Source of the DNA: Phoma sp. XZ068
Lineage: Eukaryota; Ascomycota; Dothideomycetes; Pleosporales; Didymellaceae
Length of the DNA stretch: 64,000 bases
Direction of reading: 5' to 3'
Assembly: GCA_004835665.1 (NCBI GenBank)
Contig: RBKR01000016.1
Location: 868,001-932,000 of the forward strand
The position numbers and the translations under genes were made by a program. Positions 63,803-64,000 of this stretch are shown here, in pieces. Numbering within the stretch: position 1 is the stretch's first letter; every line of letters starts with the position of its first letter. The notes beneath the pieces were generated by a model that was given only the letters and a program-made list of their open reading frames with translations, was not told where the DNA came from and searched no databases.

Positions 63803-64000
63803 GGTGGATACAGTGTACAATGTCCATGGAACAATGCGGAGGGCTGAGATGGACGTGCTAACGATGTTAGCATGAAGTGGGGTTGTGTGGCGTCACTGCA
63901 TAATCGCAGATGCCTGAATCTGACATGTGCAGGATCCGGCACTCGTCGAGACAGTGTCCACAAACCATACCTGGCTCAGGACCCTTTAGCACAAGTACAT
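63803..64000. other. Upstream region of the HET gene to the window edge
   Basis: About 200 bp, presumably promoter sequence. It contains a TACTT...-like edge but no recognisable element. Nothing is supported. Confidence 0.3.

Noticed and set aside
1..64000. Secondary-metabolite cluster, CRISPR array, rRNA or intact transposon
   Set aside because: I looked for PKS/NRPS, P450, transposase, reverse transcriptase, regular spaced repeats and rRNA-like stretches and saw none. The single SDR and two transporters are not flanked by cluster genes.

Overview
The window is nuclear DNA from a filamentous ascomycete (Pezizomycotina), most likely a dothideomycete of the Pleosporales type. The evidence is the gene content: BRE1, BDP1, RIT1, striatin, H2A.Z, a HET-domain protein, DUF6590 and a group of uncharacterised fungal proteins. 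It is supported by many short (45-85 bp) GT-AG introns with CTAAC/CTGAC-like branch sites, monocistronic genes on both strands and roughly balanced base composition. The lineage call is inference from gene content. No rRNA, tRNA, CRISPR array or intact transposon was seen. Exon joins were worked out by hand; in almost every multi-exon gene they restore one continuous frame.

Layout. 0-5.2 kb is conserved core: the 5' end of BRE1 head-to-head with BDP1, then RIT1, which carries an extra C-terminal DUF6314-like domain. 5.2-23.8 kb is accessory and gene-poor. It holds a DUF6590 protein, a coiled-coil orphan, a small DUF7770-like protein, a three-exon orphan, a broken aminoglycoside-phosphotransferase-family gene, a secreted proline-repeat protein, a 4.7 kb desert with a degenerate repeat pair, and two convergent genes (a nucleotidyltransferase-fold protein and an uncharacterised fungal protein). 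23.8-32 kb has a nucleotide-sugar-transporter-like gene, a tiny Gly/His-rich protein with a myristoylation/palmitoylation signature, a five-exon orphan, an SRPK-like kinase and a secreted Ser/Thr/Cys-rich wall-type protein.

32-64 kb is mostly housekeeping and signalling: a charged nuclear-type protein, a GDP-mannose transporter, a TXNDC9/Plp1 thioredoxin-like protein, acireductone dioxygenase, an orphan, histone H2A.Z, striatin, a short-chain dehydrogenase, a hybrid histidine kinase, a small GPI-type secreted protein, Hsp60, cofilin, a Get5-like ubiquitin-like protein, NOP2, and a HET-domain gene at the right end.

How the genes relate. The core genes serve transcription and chromatin (BRE1, BDP1, H2A.Z), translation (RIT1, NOP2), protein folding and targeting (Hsp60, Plp1-like, Get5-like), glycosylation (GDP-mannose transporter), methionine salvage (ARD), the cytoskeleton (cofilin) and signalling (striatin, histidine kinase, SRPK-like). 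They form no operon-like pathway. The accessory stretch and the HET gene are where lineage-specific biology is most likely. I found no convincing wholly new multi-gene system. The best candidates for follow-up are the convergent gene pair at 20.2-22.1 kb, the RIT1-DUF6314 fusion and the lipidation-signal mini-protein.
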